64,000 nucleotides of DNA from contig NC_020911.1 of the NCBI RefSeq assembly GCF_000155675.2, positions 3,710,501 to 3,774,500 on the forward strand. Direction: 5' to 3'. Position numbers and translations under genes: made by a program. Shown piece after piece: positions 1 through 9,315 of the stretch. The stretch comes from Octadecabacter antarcticus 307 (GTDB lineage Bacteria; Pseudomonadota; Alphaproteobacteria; Rhodobacterales; Rhodobacteraceae). The notes under the pieces were generated by a model. That model made no database searches. It had not been told where the DNA came from and worked only from the letters and a program-made list of their open reading frames with translations. Positions within the stretch are counted from its first letter, which is position 1. Each line of letters starts with the position of its first letter.

Positions 1-1
1 A

Positions 2-1144
2 AAATGCAATAGGTGGGCTGTATATCAACGGGGCTTCGAGGTCGCATCGCAAGGAGAGGATGCAATATTTACCGCCCTGAGCGAGCTTCAGAAGTTACCT
101 GGGAAATCGCTAGATTATCCAGCAAGCATTTTCCCCGTTCTGTACGACTATCTAGCCAAAAAATATCGCGGCAACTCGGATTACAGTCCGTTTCGCGACC
201 TCATGCGCCGACACATGTTAAGAACATGGCCTTTGGGGATCGGTAACGAAATATTTGGCGATCCGGTCTTAAAGCGCTCTCTTCATTCTGTCCGCACAGC
301 GGCACTTGAAACAGGCGTCGACCAGCGACGGCTACGCAAAATGCTCGTTACCGCCGGCCTAATTCATGAAACAGAAAGTGATGGACGATCTGCATAGGAA
401 GTTTTTGACGCCTCAAAAGCAGAGCCACTCCTCAAAGAACTTACCACCTTGATACCCGCAACTACTTTTGCGGCTAACATAGGCGCTTCGCGCTCTCAGT
501 TCGACTTGCTTGTTCCAGATGATATATTTTTGCCAGCCTTGGTAGGCAGCAACACCAAAGCGGTCTGGAACCCTCGCGATGGGTGTGACTTTCTCGACAA
601 TCTATTCATGGGGACCATCCAGCTTCGCGAAGCTCCACATGGATGGACGAACATTCCAAAGTCGGCTCAACGATTGAAGATTGGTCCAGGCGTGATCATC
701 AATGCAATCCGGCAGGGCAAAATTACAAACGTTGGCAATCATCTGCGCTTTAAAGGCTATGGTGCAATCTATGTCGACCACCGAGATGTTATCGCTGCGC
801 TTGGCAATCAACCGCCACCTGCGCAAAACGTTGAGCTCTTTTCGAAATCAGTCGGAGTAAGTCAACCCAGCAGGATGCGGCGATTGATCACCAACGGGCA
901 TGTTCTGGCCACTAAATTGCAAAACCCCCGAACAAAGGCCGATCAATTCTATTTTACTTCAAAAGATGTAGATGCGTTTCATGCTGCATTCCAGAAGCCA
1001 CGAACGATAGCAATCTCCTACGCCCGCAGTTGGCAAAGCGTTGGCGGTGAGCTGAAATCGAAGAACGTGAAGCCCTTCTCGCCAGACGGAGAGGATTACG
1101 GAAATATTTACCAGCGGCGAGATGTCGAGGCGGCCCTCAGCTGA
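2..1144 (+). pseudogene. TniQ-like transposition protein, 3' part, with in-frame stop
   Basis: The reading frame starting at base 2 stays open from the window edge to 1144 except for one TAG at 395-397. The translation resembles the C-terminal half of TniQ-family proteins of Rhodobacterales: an FRDLMRRHML segment, a WPLGIGNEIFG segment, a region of the type LHSVRTAALETGVDQRRLRK, then two repeated helix-turn-helix-like units. TniQ proteins help transposase/ATPase pairs of Tn7- and Tn5053-like elements choose targets. The 5' part lies outside the window, so tniA/tniB partners cannot be judged. The single stop suggests recent inactivation, or a shorter C-terminal product starting near 449. The family call rests on overall pattern rather than a catalytic motif. 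Confidence 0.6.
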
Positions 1145-1170
1145 ACCTCTACACAACATCCAAAAGAAAG

Positions 1171-1199
1171 GGACGATGCACTCAGCATCATCCTTTTTT
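1171..1199 (+). terminator. Rho-independent terminator after the tniQ-like gene
   Basis: The arms GGACGATGC and GCATCATCC, with one mismatch, enclose the loop ACTCA and are followed by six T residues. The hairpin lies 26 bases after the stop codon at 1144. Confidence 0.75.
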
Positions 1200-1296
1200 G
1201 TTGGCCTTTCTTGAACTCAGGTACCCATCAGGAAAAGGTTTAGTGTGATCCCAAGAAAAGGTATGCTGTGACTGACACATAGACATTATCCCATGG

Positions 1297-3765
1297 CTAA
1301 GAGCATTTCGAATAGCCACAGTCCGCACAGGTCATGCAGCCGCTCATCATCCGCAGTTCATACGATCCACAGCTGGTGCAGGTTTTGCCTTTTGGCTTTA
1401 TGTTGACGATCTCGGCTTGCGGATCGGATTTTAGCCCCATGCCTTCGCCCGCCAGAAAGCCAGTGGCGATCATGTGTTTTTCGATCACACCGCCGATAGC
1501 CGCCAGAATGGACGGCACATATTTGCCGTTCATCCATGCCCCGCCGCGCGGATCAAATACCGCTTTGAGTTCTTCAACCACGAACGACACATCACCACCA
1601 CGCCGGAAAACAGCCGAAATCATGCGGGTCAACGCCACGGTCCACGCGAAATGTTCCATGTTCTTTGAGTTAATGAATACCTCAAACGGGCGATGCTGCC
1701 CAAGGTGCAGGATATCGTTCACCGTGATGTAGATCGCGTGTTCGCTGTCGGGCCATTTGAGCTTGTAGGTCTGGCCGTGCAGTTCTCCCGGGCGGTTCAG
1801 CGGTTCGGTCATGTAGATGACGTCGCCTGCGTTTTCATCCTCTACGGTTTCAGACCGAACTTCAGTGTCACTTCCATACTGAAGCCATCCTGCCGTCACA
1901 CCGAGGGCAGTGGCGAGAGCTCGAACGTTATCACTTGAAGCTTCGCTGGACTTTTTTTCAATCCTACTCAAGAATGGTTGAGAGATGTTTGCTGCGTCGG
2001 CCAGTTCCTTTTGTGTCAATGACATTTCAGAACGCTTCTTTTTCAACCGATCGCCAAACGTCTCGACGCTGACTCCAACACACAACACCGACCCCGTCAC
2101 ATCATTTGGACGATAGGTTGTGCAGCCTTTGCAGCCTTGATCCCACGCCGCCATGTAGACGTCCTTGAACGATTGGAAATCGATATCTTCCGGCACGTTG
2201 ATGGTTTTCGAGATTGAGCTGTCGACCCATTTTTGCGCTGCCGCCTGCATACGCACATGATCCATCGCGGGCAAAGTTTGCGCATTGACGAAATAATCCG
2301 GCAGTTCTGCGTCGCCCTTCAAATCACGCCACATTTTCACGGCGTAATCGACGACTTCTTCTTCGGTGCGCGACCCGTCCTTTTGCAGCACTTTGCGCGT
2401 GTAGGCATAGGCAAAAACCGGCTCGATCCCGCTGGACACGTTGCCCGCATACAGGCTGATGGTTCCTGTCGGGGCCACAGACGTCAGAAGCGCGTTGCGA
2501 ATGCCGTGTTCACGGATCGCGTCGCGCACATCCTCGTCCATCTGCATCATATTGCCTGACGCCAGATACTTATCCGCATCAAACAGAGGGAACGCGCCCT
2601 TTTCGCGTGCCAAATCAACCGACGCCAGATACGCGGCGCGCGCAATCGCTTTCATCCAATGCTCGGTCTGACGCGCCGCCTCCGGCGATCCATAGCGCAG
2701 GCCCGTCATAAGCAATGCATCCGCCAGCCCCGTGACGCCCAGCCCGATGCGACGTTTGGCAACGGCTTCTTGCGCCTGCGCTTCGAGCGGGAATTTCGAG
2801 GCGTCGACCACGTTATCCATCATCCGCACGGCCAATCCGACCAGTTCAGTTAATTCGTTGTCGTCAATGGTCGCCGCGTCCGCAAACGGGTTCAAAACAA
2901 GCCGCGCGAGGTTGATTGACCCTAACAGACACGCGCCATAAGGCGGCAACGGTTGTTCGCCACACGGATTGGTGGCGGCAATTGTTTCGACATAATTCAG
3001 GTTGTTCATCGTATTGATGCGGTCGATAAAAATCACACCAGGTTCAGCGTGGCTATAGGTGGACTGCATGATGCTATCCCACAGATCGCGGGCTTGGACG
3101 GTGCGTACGACCTCACCATCCCAGATCAAATCCCACGGCGTGTCAGCTTTCACAGCCTCCATAAAGGGATCCGTGATCAGCACGGACATATTGAACATCC
3201 GCAGACGGGCTGCGTCGGATTTGGCGGTGATGAAATCCATCACATCAGGGTGGTCGCAGCGCATCGTCGCCATCATCGCACCGCGCCGTGACCCCGCCGA
3301 CATGATCGTGCGACACATGGCGTCCCAAACATCCATAAACGACAGCGGGCCGGATGCATCCGCCGCCACACCTTTGACCACAGCGCCCTTGGGACGAATG
3401 GTAGAAAAATCATAGCCGATCCCACCCCCCTGCTGCATGGTCAACGCCGCCTCGCGCAGGCCGTCAAAAATGCCACCCATCGTGTCTGGGATGGTGCCCA
3501 TGACAAAGCAGTTGAACAGTGTCACGGACCGATCCGTGCCCGCACCTGCGGTGATGCGGCCAGCTGGGAGATAGCGGAAATCGTTCAGGGCTTTGTAGAA
3601 TTTCGGTTCCCACGCCTTCGGGTCTTTTTCAACGGACGCCAGCGATTTGGCGATGCGTGCCCATGTGTCTTCGACCGATGCATCAATCGGGGTGCCATCG
3701 CCCTCCTTAAGGCGATATTTCATGTCCCAGATTTGTTCGGCAATTGGGGCGGCAAAGCGGGTCAT
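1297..3765 (-). CDS. nrdJ: Adenosylcobalamin-dependent (class II) ribonucleotide reductase with an internal XRE helix-turn-helix domain
   Basis: The enzyme reduces ribonucleotides to deoxyribonucleotides using adenosylcobalamin as radical source. The 822-residue protein shows the substrate-site cysteine in LFNCF (C86), the radical-loop motif NPCGE (N266, C268, E270), the loop APTGTISLYAGNVSSGIEP near 431-449, CKGCTTYRPN near 545-554, and a C-terminal zinc-ribbon/redox tail with paired cysteines ending SKCS. The start follows an AAAGGATC ribosome site. Between VTGSVL and the conserved GDVIYMTEPL segment, where relatives have a variable linker, residues about 566-632 form a full Cro/C1-type helix-turn-helix (LTQKELADAANIS, then QPFLSRIEKKS). 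The insert is in frame and looks AT-richer than the flanking coding sequence. It is divergent from the DUF1489 gene. Confident on the enzyme; the domain's role is unknown. Confidence 0.95.
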   Translation of the reverse strand: MTRFAAPIAEQIWDMKYRLKEGDGTPIDASVEDTWARIAKSLASVEKDPKAWEPKFYKALNDFRYLPAGRITAGAGTDRSVTLFNCFVMGTIPDTMGGIFDGLREAALTMQQGGGIGYDFSTIRPKGAVVKGVAADASGPLSFMDVWDAMCRTIMSAGSRRGAMMATMRCDHPDVMDFITAKSDAARLRMFNMSVLITDPFMEAVKADTPWDLIWDGEVVRTVQARDLWDSIMQSTYSHAEPGVIFIDRINTMNNLNYVETIAATNPCGEQPLPPYGACLLGSINLARLVLNPFADAATIDDNELTELVGLAVRMMDNVVDASKFPLEAQAQEAVAKRRIGLGVTGLADALLMTGLRYGSPEAARQTEHWMKAIARAAYLASVDLAREKGAFPLFDADKYLASGNMMQMDEDVRDAIREHGIRNALLTSVAPTGTISLYAGNVSSGIEPVFAYAYTRKVLQKDGSRTEEEVVDYAVKMWRDLKGDAELPDYFVNAQTLPAMDHVRMQAAAQKWVDSSISKTINVPEDIDFQSFKDVYMAAWDQGCKGCTTYRPNDVTGSVLCVGVSVETFGDRLKKKRSEMSLTQKELADAANISQPFLSRIEKKSSEASSDNVRALATALGVTAGWLQYGSDTEVRSETVEDENAGDVIYMTEPLNRPGELHGQTYKLKWPDSEHAIYITVNDILHLGQHRPFEVFINSKNMEHFAWTVALTRMISAVFRRGGDVSFVVEELKAVFDPRGGAWMNGKYVPSILAAIGGVIEKHMIATGFLAGEGMGLKSDPQAEIVNIKPKGKTCTSCGSYELRMMSGCMTCADCGYSKCS

Positions 3766-3815
3766 GATAGATCCTTTGGGATGGCTGGCAGAATCGGAAG
3801 CAGACTACTACTCTA

Positions 3816-3857
3816 CCAAATGTGGAACCAAATTGGAACGTTTATCCACATATTGGG
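3816..3857. promoter_or_regulatory. Candidate pair of NrdR boxes upstream of nrdJ
   Basis: Two imperfect palindromes, CCAAATGTGG (3816-3825) and CCACATATTGGG (3846-3857; reverse CCCAATATGTGG), resemble NrdR boxes. Their centres are 31 bp apart, three helical turns, as is usual for paired NrdR sites. They lie 51-92 bp upstream of the nrdJ start and also upstream of the divergent DUF1489 gene. Inferred from pattern and spacing only. Confidence 0.45.
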
Positions 3858-3866
3858 TTGGAAAGT

Positions 3867-4298
3867 ATGGCCGCTACACTTCATCTTCAAAAATTATCTG
3901 TTGGGACTGAAAATGTCTCAGACCTTGCCGCATGGCAAGCGACCAAACGCGCTCAGGCCGAGGACGGATTGCCGCGGCATGTGACACGGATGTGGCCCAA
4001 ACGCGCTGCAGAGTTGCTGAATGGTGGCAGTATTTACTGGGTTGTGAAGGGATCGCTACTGTGTCGCCAGCGGATTGTTCGGCTGGATGAATACATCGGC
4101 GGTGACGGCATTCGCCGTTGCGCCATTGTGATAGACCCCGAACTGATCCGCGTGGTTCCGTCTTTAAAGCGGCCGTTTCAAGGCTGGCGGTATCTGAAAC
4201 CAGAAGACGCGCCAAAAGACTTGCCTGTTGGTCGCGAGAACGAAGAGCCCCTGCCACCATCGTTGAGTGCGGCTTTGGCGGAAATTGGAATTTTATGA
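3867..4298 (+). CDS. DUF1489 family protein
   Basis: The 143-residue protein begins MAATLHLQKLSVG and contains DLAAWQ, TRMWPKRAAELLNGGSIYWVVKG and the central block RIVRLDE, typical of the DUF1489 family of alphaproteobacteria. No function has been established for the family. The ATG at 3867 was preferred over an in-frame start at 3822 because family members begin with this short strand (xxLHLxKL). It is divergent from nrdJ and convergent with hisG; the 123 bases after its stop show no feature. Confidence 0.8.
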   Translation: MAATLHLQKLSVGTENVSDLAAWQATKRAQAEDGLPRHVTRMWPKRAAELLNGGSIYWVVKGSLLCRQRIVRLDEYIGGDGIRRCAIVIDPELIRVVPSLKRPFQGWRYLKPEDAPKDLPVGRENEEPLPPSLSAALAEIGIL

Positions 4299-4421
4299 TC
4301 TCGTGCTTCTGCGCTTCGATCGCGGGCGTTGCGGGGCGTTGCACCGTCCTGCGCCGTCCGATGGGCTTGGACCAGTGGCGCGCAATGAACTACACTCGGA
4401 ATACTTTCTAAGCAAAGACGT

Positions 4422-5114
4422 TTAAGTGCCGAGCTTGGTTTCCAAAGCTTTGAATGTGTCGCGTTGGGCTTGGGTCCAGTTGCGGCGACGCGCCCTGAAA
4501 AGCGTTGCTTGGCTGGCGTGGATCATCCCATCGCCCAATATTTTTAGGCCGTTGGCGCGTAGGGTTTCACCTGTCGATGTGATGTCAGCCACCGCTTCGG
4601 CGGTTTCGTTTCGGATCGTACCTTCGGTGGCGCCTTGGCTGTCGACAAGTTGGTAGTCGGCCACACCATGTTCACGCATGAATTCGCGCACGAGGCGGTG
4701 GTATTTCGTTGCAATCCGTAGACGGAAACCATGATGCGCACGGAAAGCGGCGGCGACAGCATCGAGGTCATCCAAGCTGTCGACGTCGATCCACGCTTGC
4801 GGCACGGCGATGACCAGATCGGCCCCGCCAAAACCCATTTTCACAACTTCAACGACCCGCTGGTCCCACGATGACAGCTTTTCGCGCACCAGATCAGACC
4901 CTGTCACCCCAAGCTGGATGCGCCCGGTGTCAAGTTCACGCGGCACTTCGCCCGCCGACAACAATACCAATTCGATGCCGTCTATACCGTCCACGGCCCC
5001 CGCGTATTCGCGTTCTGATCCGGATTTGCGTAATGTAACGCCGCGCGCCGCAAACCAGTCAAACGTCTTTTCCATCAACCGACCCTTGGACGGGATGCCT
5101 AATTTCAAAGTCAT
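4422..5114 (-). CDS. hisG: ATP phosphoribosyltransferase, catalytic subunit (short form)
   Basis: First step of histidine synthesis: ATP plus PRPP gives phosphoribosyl-ATP. The 230-residue protein matches the short HisG form, which lacks the C-terminal regulatory domain and needs HisZ. Visible motifs are the N-terminal LKLGIPSKGRLME, GVTGSDLV, and the PRPP-binding stretch DSQGATEGTIRNET near 158-171. Its ATG overlaps the hisZ stop (ATGA), so it is the last gene of a hisS-hisZ-hisG operon. Having hisZ alongside fits the short form. Confidence 0.95.
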   Translation of the reverse strand: MTLKLGIPSKGRLMEKTFDWFAARGVTLRKSGSEREYAGAVDGIDGIELVLLSAGEVPRELDTGRIQLGVTGSDLVREKLSSWDQRVVEVVKMGFGGADLVIAVPQAWIDVDSLDDLDAVAAAFRAHHGFRLRIATKYHRLVREFMREHGVADYQLVDSQGATEGTIRNETAEAVADITSTGETLRANGLKILGDGMIHASQATLFRARRRNWTQAQRDTFKALETKLGT

Positions 5115-6214
5115 TGCGCTGCCTCCGCTCGGGCCACAAGGTCTGGGCGGATCACACCGCCCACAGCGGGTACGCCCCCGTTTCCATCATGACCACCACC
5201 CAAAACCGCTGTTAGCGCGTCGTAGCGACCACCCGTGGCGACCGGCGGGATATTCAGATTGGTGTTGGACGAAAATCCAAACACGAAACCATCGTAATAT
5301 TCCATCGATGTGCGCCCATAGGCCGCTTCAAACGGCAGCGCATCAACGTCGATTCCGCGGCTTTCCAAAGCGTCCAGACGCATGCTCATCCCATCGATCG
5401 CGGCACCGATGGACGGCAAATCGACGGCGATATCGCGCAGCGTCGCCAGTGCATTCGGCGCCGTCTCACGGACCTTGAGAAGAGCGTCGAGCAGGTCAAG
5501 TTCAAAACCTGAAATTGGGTCAGCTGAAGCATCAACCCGCAGCGCATCGATCCGCAATGCAATTTCGGATTCCGACCGCAGACCAAGGACCGCTGGCAAG
5601 TCCGCCATCGCGTCAGCGTTTGCCAATAAGGCCGTGCGCGCAGCGGGCGTTGGCGTGATCCCGCCAAAACGATCCAGCAGCGCCCTGAACCGGCGTGGCC
5701 GCCACAAGTGGCGCATCAACGCGGCACGGCGGCGTTGGGTCGTGTTCAACCCGATGACAGCCGCGCGCAGAATTCCGATGTCACCCGTCATGGGTGTTAC
5801 AGGCACGTCGGCCAATATTCCCGCAAAGGTCGCGAAAACCTCAGCGTCAGCAGCGGCGACGTCTTTGCCGTCAAAGACCTCAAACCCGACTTGGACAAAT
5901 TCGGTGGGGCGGGTTTCATCAGTTTCCTGTTTGCGAAAAACTTTGCCCAGATAGGTGTAGCGGGCAGGCTCGGACGCCGATGCCATATGCTGCTGCACAA
6001 TGGGAACCGTAAAGTCGGGGCGCAACATTTGTTCGCCGCGAAGAGGGTCTTGCGTGGTGAAGGCCCGCGCACGGATATCTTCACCGTACAGGTCCAGCAG
6101 CGTGCCCGCTGGTTGCAGAATATCGGCGTCAGTGACCTGCGCGCCCTGCCCCACCAGCACGGATTGGTAGCGCCGCGCGCGGTCCCAAATCGCCTGTGAT
6201 GTATCAGCGCTCAC
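5111..6214 (-). CDS. hisZ: ATP phosphoribosyltransferase regulatory subunit
   Basis: HisZ is a catalytically inactive paralogue of histidyl-tRNA synthetase that forms a complex with short-form HisG and mediates histidine feedback. The protein has the synthetase-like fold: [26 protein letters not shown] (motif 2-like), [12 protein letters not shown], and a C-terminal GFVFGFSSN and ATGGRYDAL region. The start is a GTG at 6212-6214 (VSADTSQ), overlapping the hisS stop as GTGA; an upstream in-frame ATG at 6298 lies well inside hisS and is unlikely. Length is then 367 residues. Confidence 0.93.
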   Translation of the reverse strand: MSADTSQAIWDRARRYQSVLVGQGAQVTDADILQPAGTLLDLYGEDIRARAFTTQDPLRGEQMLRPDFTVPIVQQHMASASEPARYTYLGKVFRKQETDETRPTEFVQVGFEVFDGKDVAAADAEVFATFAGILADVPVTPMTGDIGILRAAVIGLNTTQRRRAALMRHLWRPRRFRALLDRFGGITPTPAARTALLANADAMADLPAVLGLRSESEIALRIDALRVDASADPISGFELDLLDALLKVRETAPNALATLRDIAVDLPSIGAAIDGMSMRLDALESRGIDVDALPFEAAYGRTSMEYYDGFVFGFSSNTNLNIPPVATGGRYDALTAVLGGGHDGNGGVPAVGGVIRPDLVARAEAAQ

Positions 6215-7782
6215 TTGGCTTGCTCGTCGAGCAACGCTTTGATCCGTTTGACCAGGTCTGCGCGCGGAATTTCGAATTGGCTGGGCCGATCTTTCCATTC
6301 TTCATGGGTCGCAGTTTCTGCAATTTTCGCACCTAGGATCAGGTCTTTGATTTGTAGCGTTCCTGCCGCCAGCTCGTCACCGCCTTGGATTATGGCAATC
6401 GGCGAATTACGCTGGTCAGCGTATTTTAACTGGTTGCCAAAGTTTTTCGGATTGCCGAGGTAAACTTCGGATCGGATGCCGGCCTGCCGCAGCTCGGATA
6501 CGATTGCCTGATAATCCGCCATCCGGTCACGGTCCATCACGGTGACGACGACGGGACCTGTGGTGTCGGACGTCAAACGCCCCTTCATGTGCAGCGCCGC
6601 AAGAAGGCGATCAACGCCAATGGAAGTGCCCGTCGCGGGGACTTCCTGACCGGTGAATCGTTTGACCAGATCGTCGTAACGGCCCCCACCAGCGACAGAT
6701 CCAAAAGAGCGTGGACGGCCCTTTTCGTCTTGGATTTCAAATGTGAGTTCGGCCTCAAACACGGGGCCGGTGTAGTAGCCGAGGCCGCGAACGACTGAGG
6801 GGTCGATGACGATACGATCGGGGCCGTAGCCCCCAGCAGCGAGGAGATCGGCCATGGTTTGGAGTTCACGGACGCCAGCCGCACCCTCATCAGAACCACC
6901 CACTATTGCTTCGAGGTTCGACAGAGTCTTTGCATTATCCGAAGACTTTGCATTCAAGAATTTCAAGAGGCTTTCGACAATCACTGGAGGCAGATTCTGA
7001 CCCTCAATAAAGGCTCCGGAAGAATCTTTTCTGCCTTTTCCAAGCAGTTCGGCCACGCCTTCAACACCAACTTTATCGACTTTGTCCAAGGTTCGCATGA
7101 CGCCCTCAGCAAGATTTTTCAACACCCTTTTTACCACAGCTATTTCACCTTCCTCGCTCTGAGTGAGCGGATCGGCAATGAAACCTTTAAGTGTTTTTTC
7201 GGCAAGGGAATCAATTATACCATTCAGCACCTTCCGATTATTGATCCGCACAACGTAGTCGCCTCGCTCAATCCCGACGGCCTCAAGCGTATCGCACAGC
7301 ATCGCGCAGATTTCGGCATCCGCAGCGACTGACCCCGACCCGACCGTGTCCGCATCGCATTGATAAAACTGGCGAAACCGACCTGGACCGGGTTTTTCGT
7401 TGCGCCAGACCGGACCCATCGCAAAGCGGCGATAGGGGGTCGGCAGGTCGTTGCGGTGTTGTGCATATACGCGCGCCAAAGGGGCCGTCAGATCGTAACG
7501 CAGCGCGAGCCAGTCGCCGCCTTTTAAGTCGGGGTCATTCCCGTCGTCTTCCTGCCAAGCAAACACGCCCTCGTTGGGGCGATCCACGTCTGGCAGAAAT
7601 TTGCCCAGCGCGTCGACGGTTTCGACGGCAGCCGTTTCCAGCGCCTCAAACCCGTAGCGGTGATAGACCCCTGCGATGGTTTGCAACATATCTGTGCGTT
7701 GCGCCACTTCTGCGCCAAAATAGTCGCGAAACCCTTTGGGGGTTTGCGCCTTGGGACGTTGGATTTTTTTTGGCTTGGCCAT
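6211..7782 (-). CDS. hisS: Histidyl-tRNA synthetase
   Basis: Class II synthetase that charges tRNA-His. Motifs: the motif 2 segment [19 protein letters not shown], the histidine-A loop [12 protein letters not shown], motif 3 [12 protein letters not shown] with GTSIGVDRL, and a C-terminal anticodon-binding domain. The ATG at 7782 follows AGGAG at correct spacing and gives 523 residues; an earlier in-frame ATG at 7818 lacks this. The protein is longer than common bacterial HisS because of an insertion domain at roughly residues 185-295 ([19 protein letters not shown] through [11 protein letters not shown]). The DNA of that part, about 6905-7225, is visibly AT-richer than the rest of the gene. 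Confidence 0.95.
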   Translation of the reverse strand: MAKPKKIQRPKAQTPKGFRDYFGAEVAQRTDMLQTIAGVYHRYGFEALETAAVETVDALGKFLPDVDRPNEGVFAWQEDDGNDPDLKGGDWLALRYDLTAPLARVYAQHRNDLPTPYRRFAMGPVWRNEKPGPGRFRQFYQCDADTVGSGSVAADAEICAMLCDTLEAVGIERGDYVVRINNRKVLNGIIDSLAEKTLKGFIADPLTQSEEGEIAVVKRVLKNLAEGVMRTLDKVDKVGVEGVAELLGKGRKDSSGAFIEGQNLPPVIVESLLKFLNAKSSDNAKTLSNLEAIVGGSDEGAAGVRELQTMADLLAAGGYGPDRIVIDPSVVRGLGYYTGPVFEAELTFEIQDEKGRPRSFGSVAGGGRYDDLVKRFTGQEVPATGTSIGVDRLLAALHMKGRLTSDTTGPVVVTVMDRDRMADYQAIVSELRQAGIRSEVYLGNPKNFGNQLKYADQRNSPIAIIQGGDELAAGTLQIKDLILGAKIAETATHEEWKDRPSQFEIPRADLVKRIKALLDEQAK

Positions 7783-7896
7783 GACAGGCTCCTGGCTGAA
7801 GGACTTGCGCGCTAGCATTTAGACCGCCCTGCCCTCTAGGGCAACTTATCCCTCGTAAATCTGTCACATTGCCGTGCCGTCCGATCACTCACAAAC

Positions 7897-8121
7897 ATGG
7901 GCTACCTCGGGAAATGCGGAAAAATAAAACATTTAAGCACTTTTCACGTGGCGGCTTTGACCATTCTTGCGGGATGCGCGACGGCTTATTGTTGCAGCAT
8001 GCCGATGCCCACGCGTGGATTCGTGTATGGCAGGCGCGACCAATGGGGCGTAGGGACATCAACACGGCTTGCCCAAACGATTGCACAGGCTTGGGATACC
8101 GCGCCAACAATAGGAAATTGA
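7897..8121 (+). CDS. Small hypothetical protein, possible lipoprotein
   Basis: A 74-residue frame ends three bases before the slyX start. It has a hydrophobic stretch HVAALTILAGCATAYCC with a lipobox-like LAGC near residue 26, so it could be a small lipoprotein. The upstream ribosome site is weak and no family was recognised. Its tight spacing to slyX is the main argument that it is real. Confidence 0.35.
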   Translation: MGYLGKCGKIKHLSTFHVAALTILAGCATAYCCSMPMPTRGFVYGRRDQWGVGTSTRLAQTIAQAWDTAPTIGN

Positions 8122-8124
8122 GCT

Positions 8125-8322
8125 ATGGACCAGAAAAACCAAGAACGTATCGCCCATCTTGAACGCGATGTAACCGACCTATCTGACGTGGTCGCACGAC
8201 AGGAAGGCGAAATCGGCCGACTAACTTACCGCGTGCAGATGTTGATGGAACGCGAAGCTGGGCGCGAAGCCGATGCTGGTGGGTCAGCGGCGATGGCGGA
8301 TCAACGGCCACCGCACTACTAA
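8125..8322 (+). CDS. slyX: SlyX family protein
   Basis: A 65-residue coiled-coil protein with the SlyX pattern: RIAHLERDVTDLSDVVARQ, GEIGRLTYRVQMLMER, and a short tail ending RPPHY, where SlyX proteins usually end PPHY. The biochemical role of the family is not established. It is separated by 22 bases from a convergent lipoprotein gene. Confidence 0.88.
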   Translation: MDQKNQERIAHLERDVTDLSDVVARQEGEIGRLTYRVQMLMEREAGREADAGGSAAMADQRPPHY

Positions 8323-8344
8323 TGCAATATTATTATCGAGGGGG

Positions 8345-9208
8345 TTAAGTGCCGTCTTTGATCGACATGGCCAGCACTTCGCCTTCGTGGACAAGTATCT
8401 GGACCCACCGCGACGGCACAGCACGTAACGTCGCCCCAAAGAAGTCGTAGACGGTAATAAAGTGCGTATTACGGTTCATCCTGTCCGTGCGCGCGCCACA
8501 TGGCTGGCCGCGCCCGACACGACACACGCTGGCCTTTAACGCCTCATAGGCATTGTCGGTCGTCGTATAATCGATGCTTTCGTTGCTGCCTTGATAGCGC
8601 ACAAATTCATGGGTTTCGACATCGCCCGTCACAACAACAGCGCCCGTGAACGTGCGGGCACACCCGTCGTCAAATCCACTGATGTAAAACGGACGCGGAG
8701 CGGTTGAATGCGGGATTGTATCAAAGATGCGAAATCCGCCACCGCTGTCGATTTGGCGGCCAAGGTCATTATTGTCCAACCCACAAACGCGGGCGATCTG
8801 GCCGAACGGCAGCACGGCGCCAGCGGTGATGTCTGTGGTATCAGGGGCTGTGCGGGACTGCGCTGTACGGTCGGTGCTCCGGCTGAACAGACCAAACAAA
8901 CCGCGGCGTTCCGGCTGCGGCGCAGGCGGCATCGCTGACACAAAAACTATATCGCCCTGCACAGATTCCGACGCGTCCGCTTCGGCCATAGCCGCAGCAA
9001 CAGCGGAATTAATAGGGTCATTTGGCTGACGATTCAACAAACGGGCAAACAATCCACCACCAGTGTTTTGAACCTCAAAAGGGGTTTGGGCCACGTTTGT
9101 CGCGCCGTCCGCGATTGCAACATCGCCCAACCGCGCAATGTCGCGCAGAGGGTCACCGCACGCTGACAGCAACAACGCCATCCCAAGTCCCAAAACTATC
9201 TGGCGCAT
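8345..9208 (-). CDS. Hypothetical lipoprotein
   Basis: The 287-residue protein begins with a signal peptide and lipobox (GMALLLSACGD, cysteine near residue 17), so it is probably anchored in a membrane after processing. The middle carries a low-complexity linker, and the C-terminal two thirds contain several cysteines (VCGLDNNDLG, CRVGRGQPCG) and a compact conserved-looking region ending VLAMSIKDGT. I recognise it only as a type of lipoprotein seen in roseobacters, without known function. It is convergent with slyX and upstream of dnaE on the opposite side. Confidence 0.7.
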   Translation of the reverse strand: MRQIVLGLGMALLLSACGDPLRDIARLGDVAIADGATNVAQTPFEVQNTGGGLFARLLNRQPNDPINSAVAAAMAEADASESVQGDIVFVSAMPPAPQPERRGLFGLFSRSTDRTAQSRTAPDTTDITAGAVLPFGQIARVCGLDNNDLGRQIDSGGGFRIFDTIPHSTAPRPFYISGFDDGCARTFTGAVVVTGDVETHEFVRYQGSNESIDYTTTDNAYEALKASVCRVGRGQPCGARTDRMNRNTHFITVYDFFGATLRAVPSRWVQILVHEGEVLAMSIKDGT

Positions 9209-9315
9209 TCAGCGTCCTTCATCCTACCGTTAGCGAATGTCTAACGCAGCCCCCACTCTGCGTCCACCGTGCCATTTGGACAGGCAGGGTTTCGCTGCTA
9301 GTTCAAAGATTACGC

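Noticed and set aside
3766..3866. Possible cobalamin riboswitch before the B12-dependent nrdJ
   Set aside because: Only about 50 bases separate the start from the palindromes and no B12-box-like sequence is visible.
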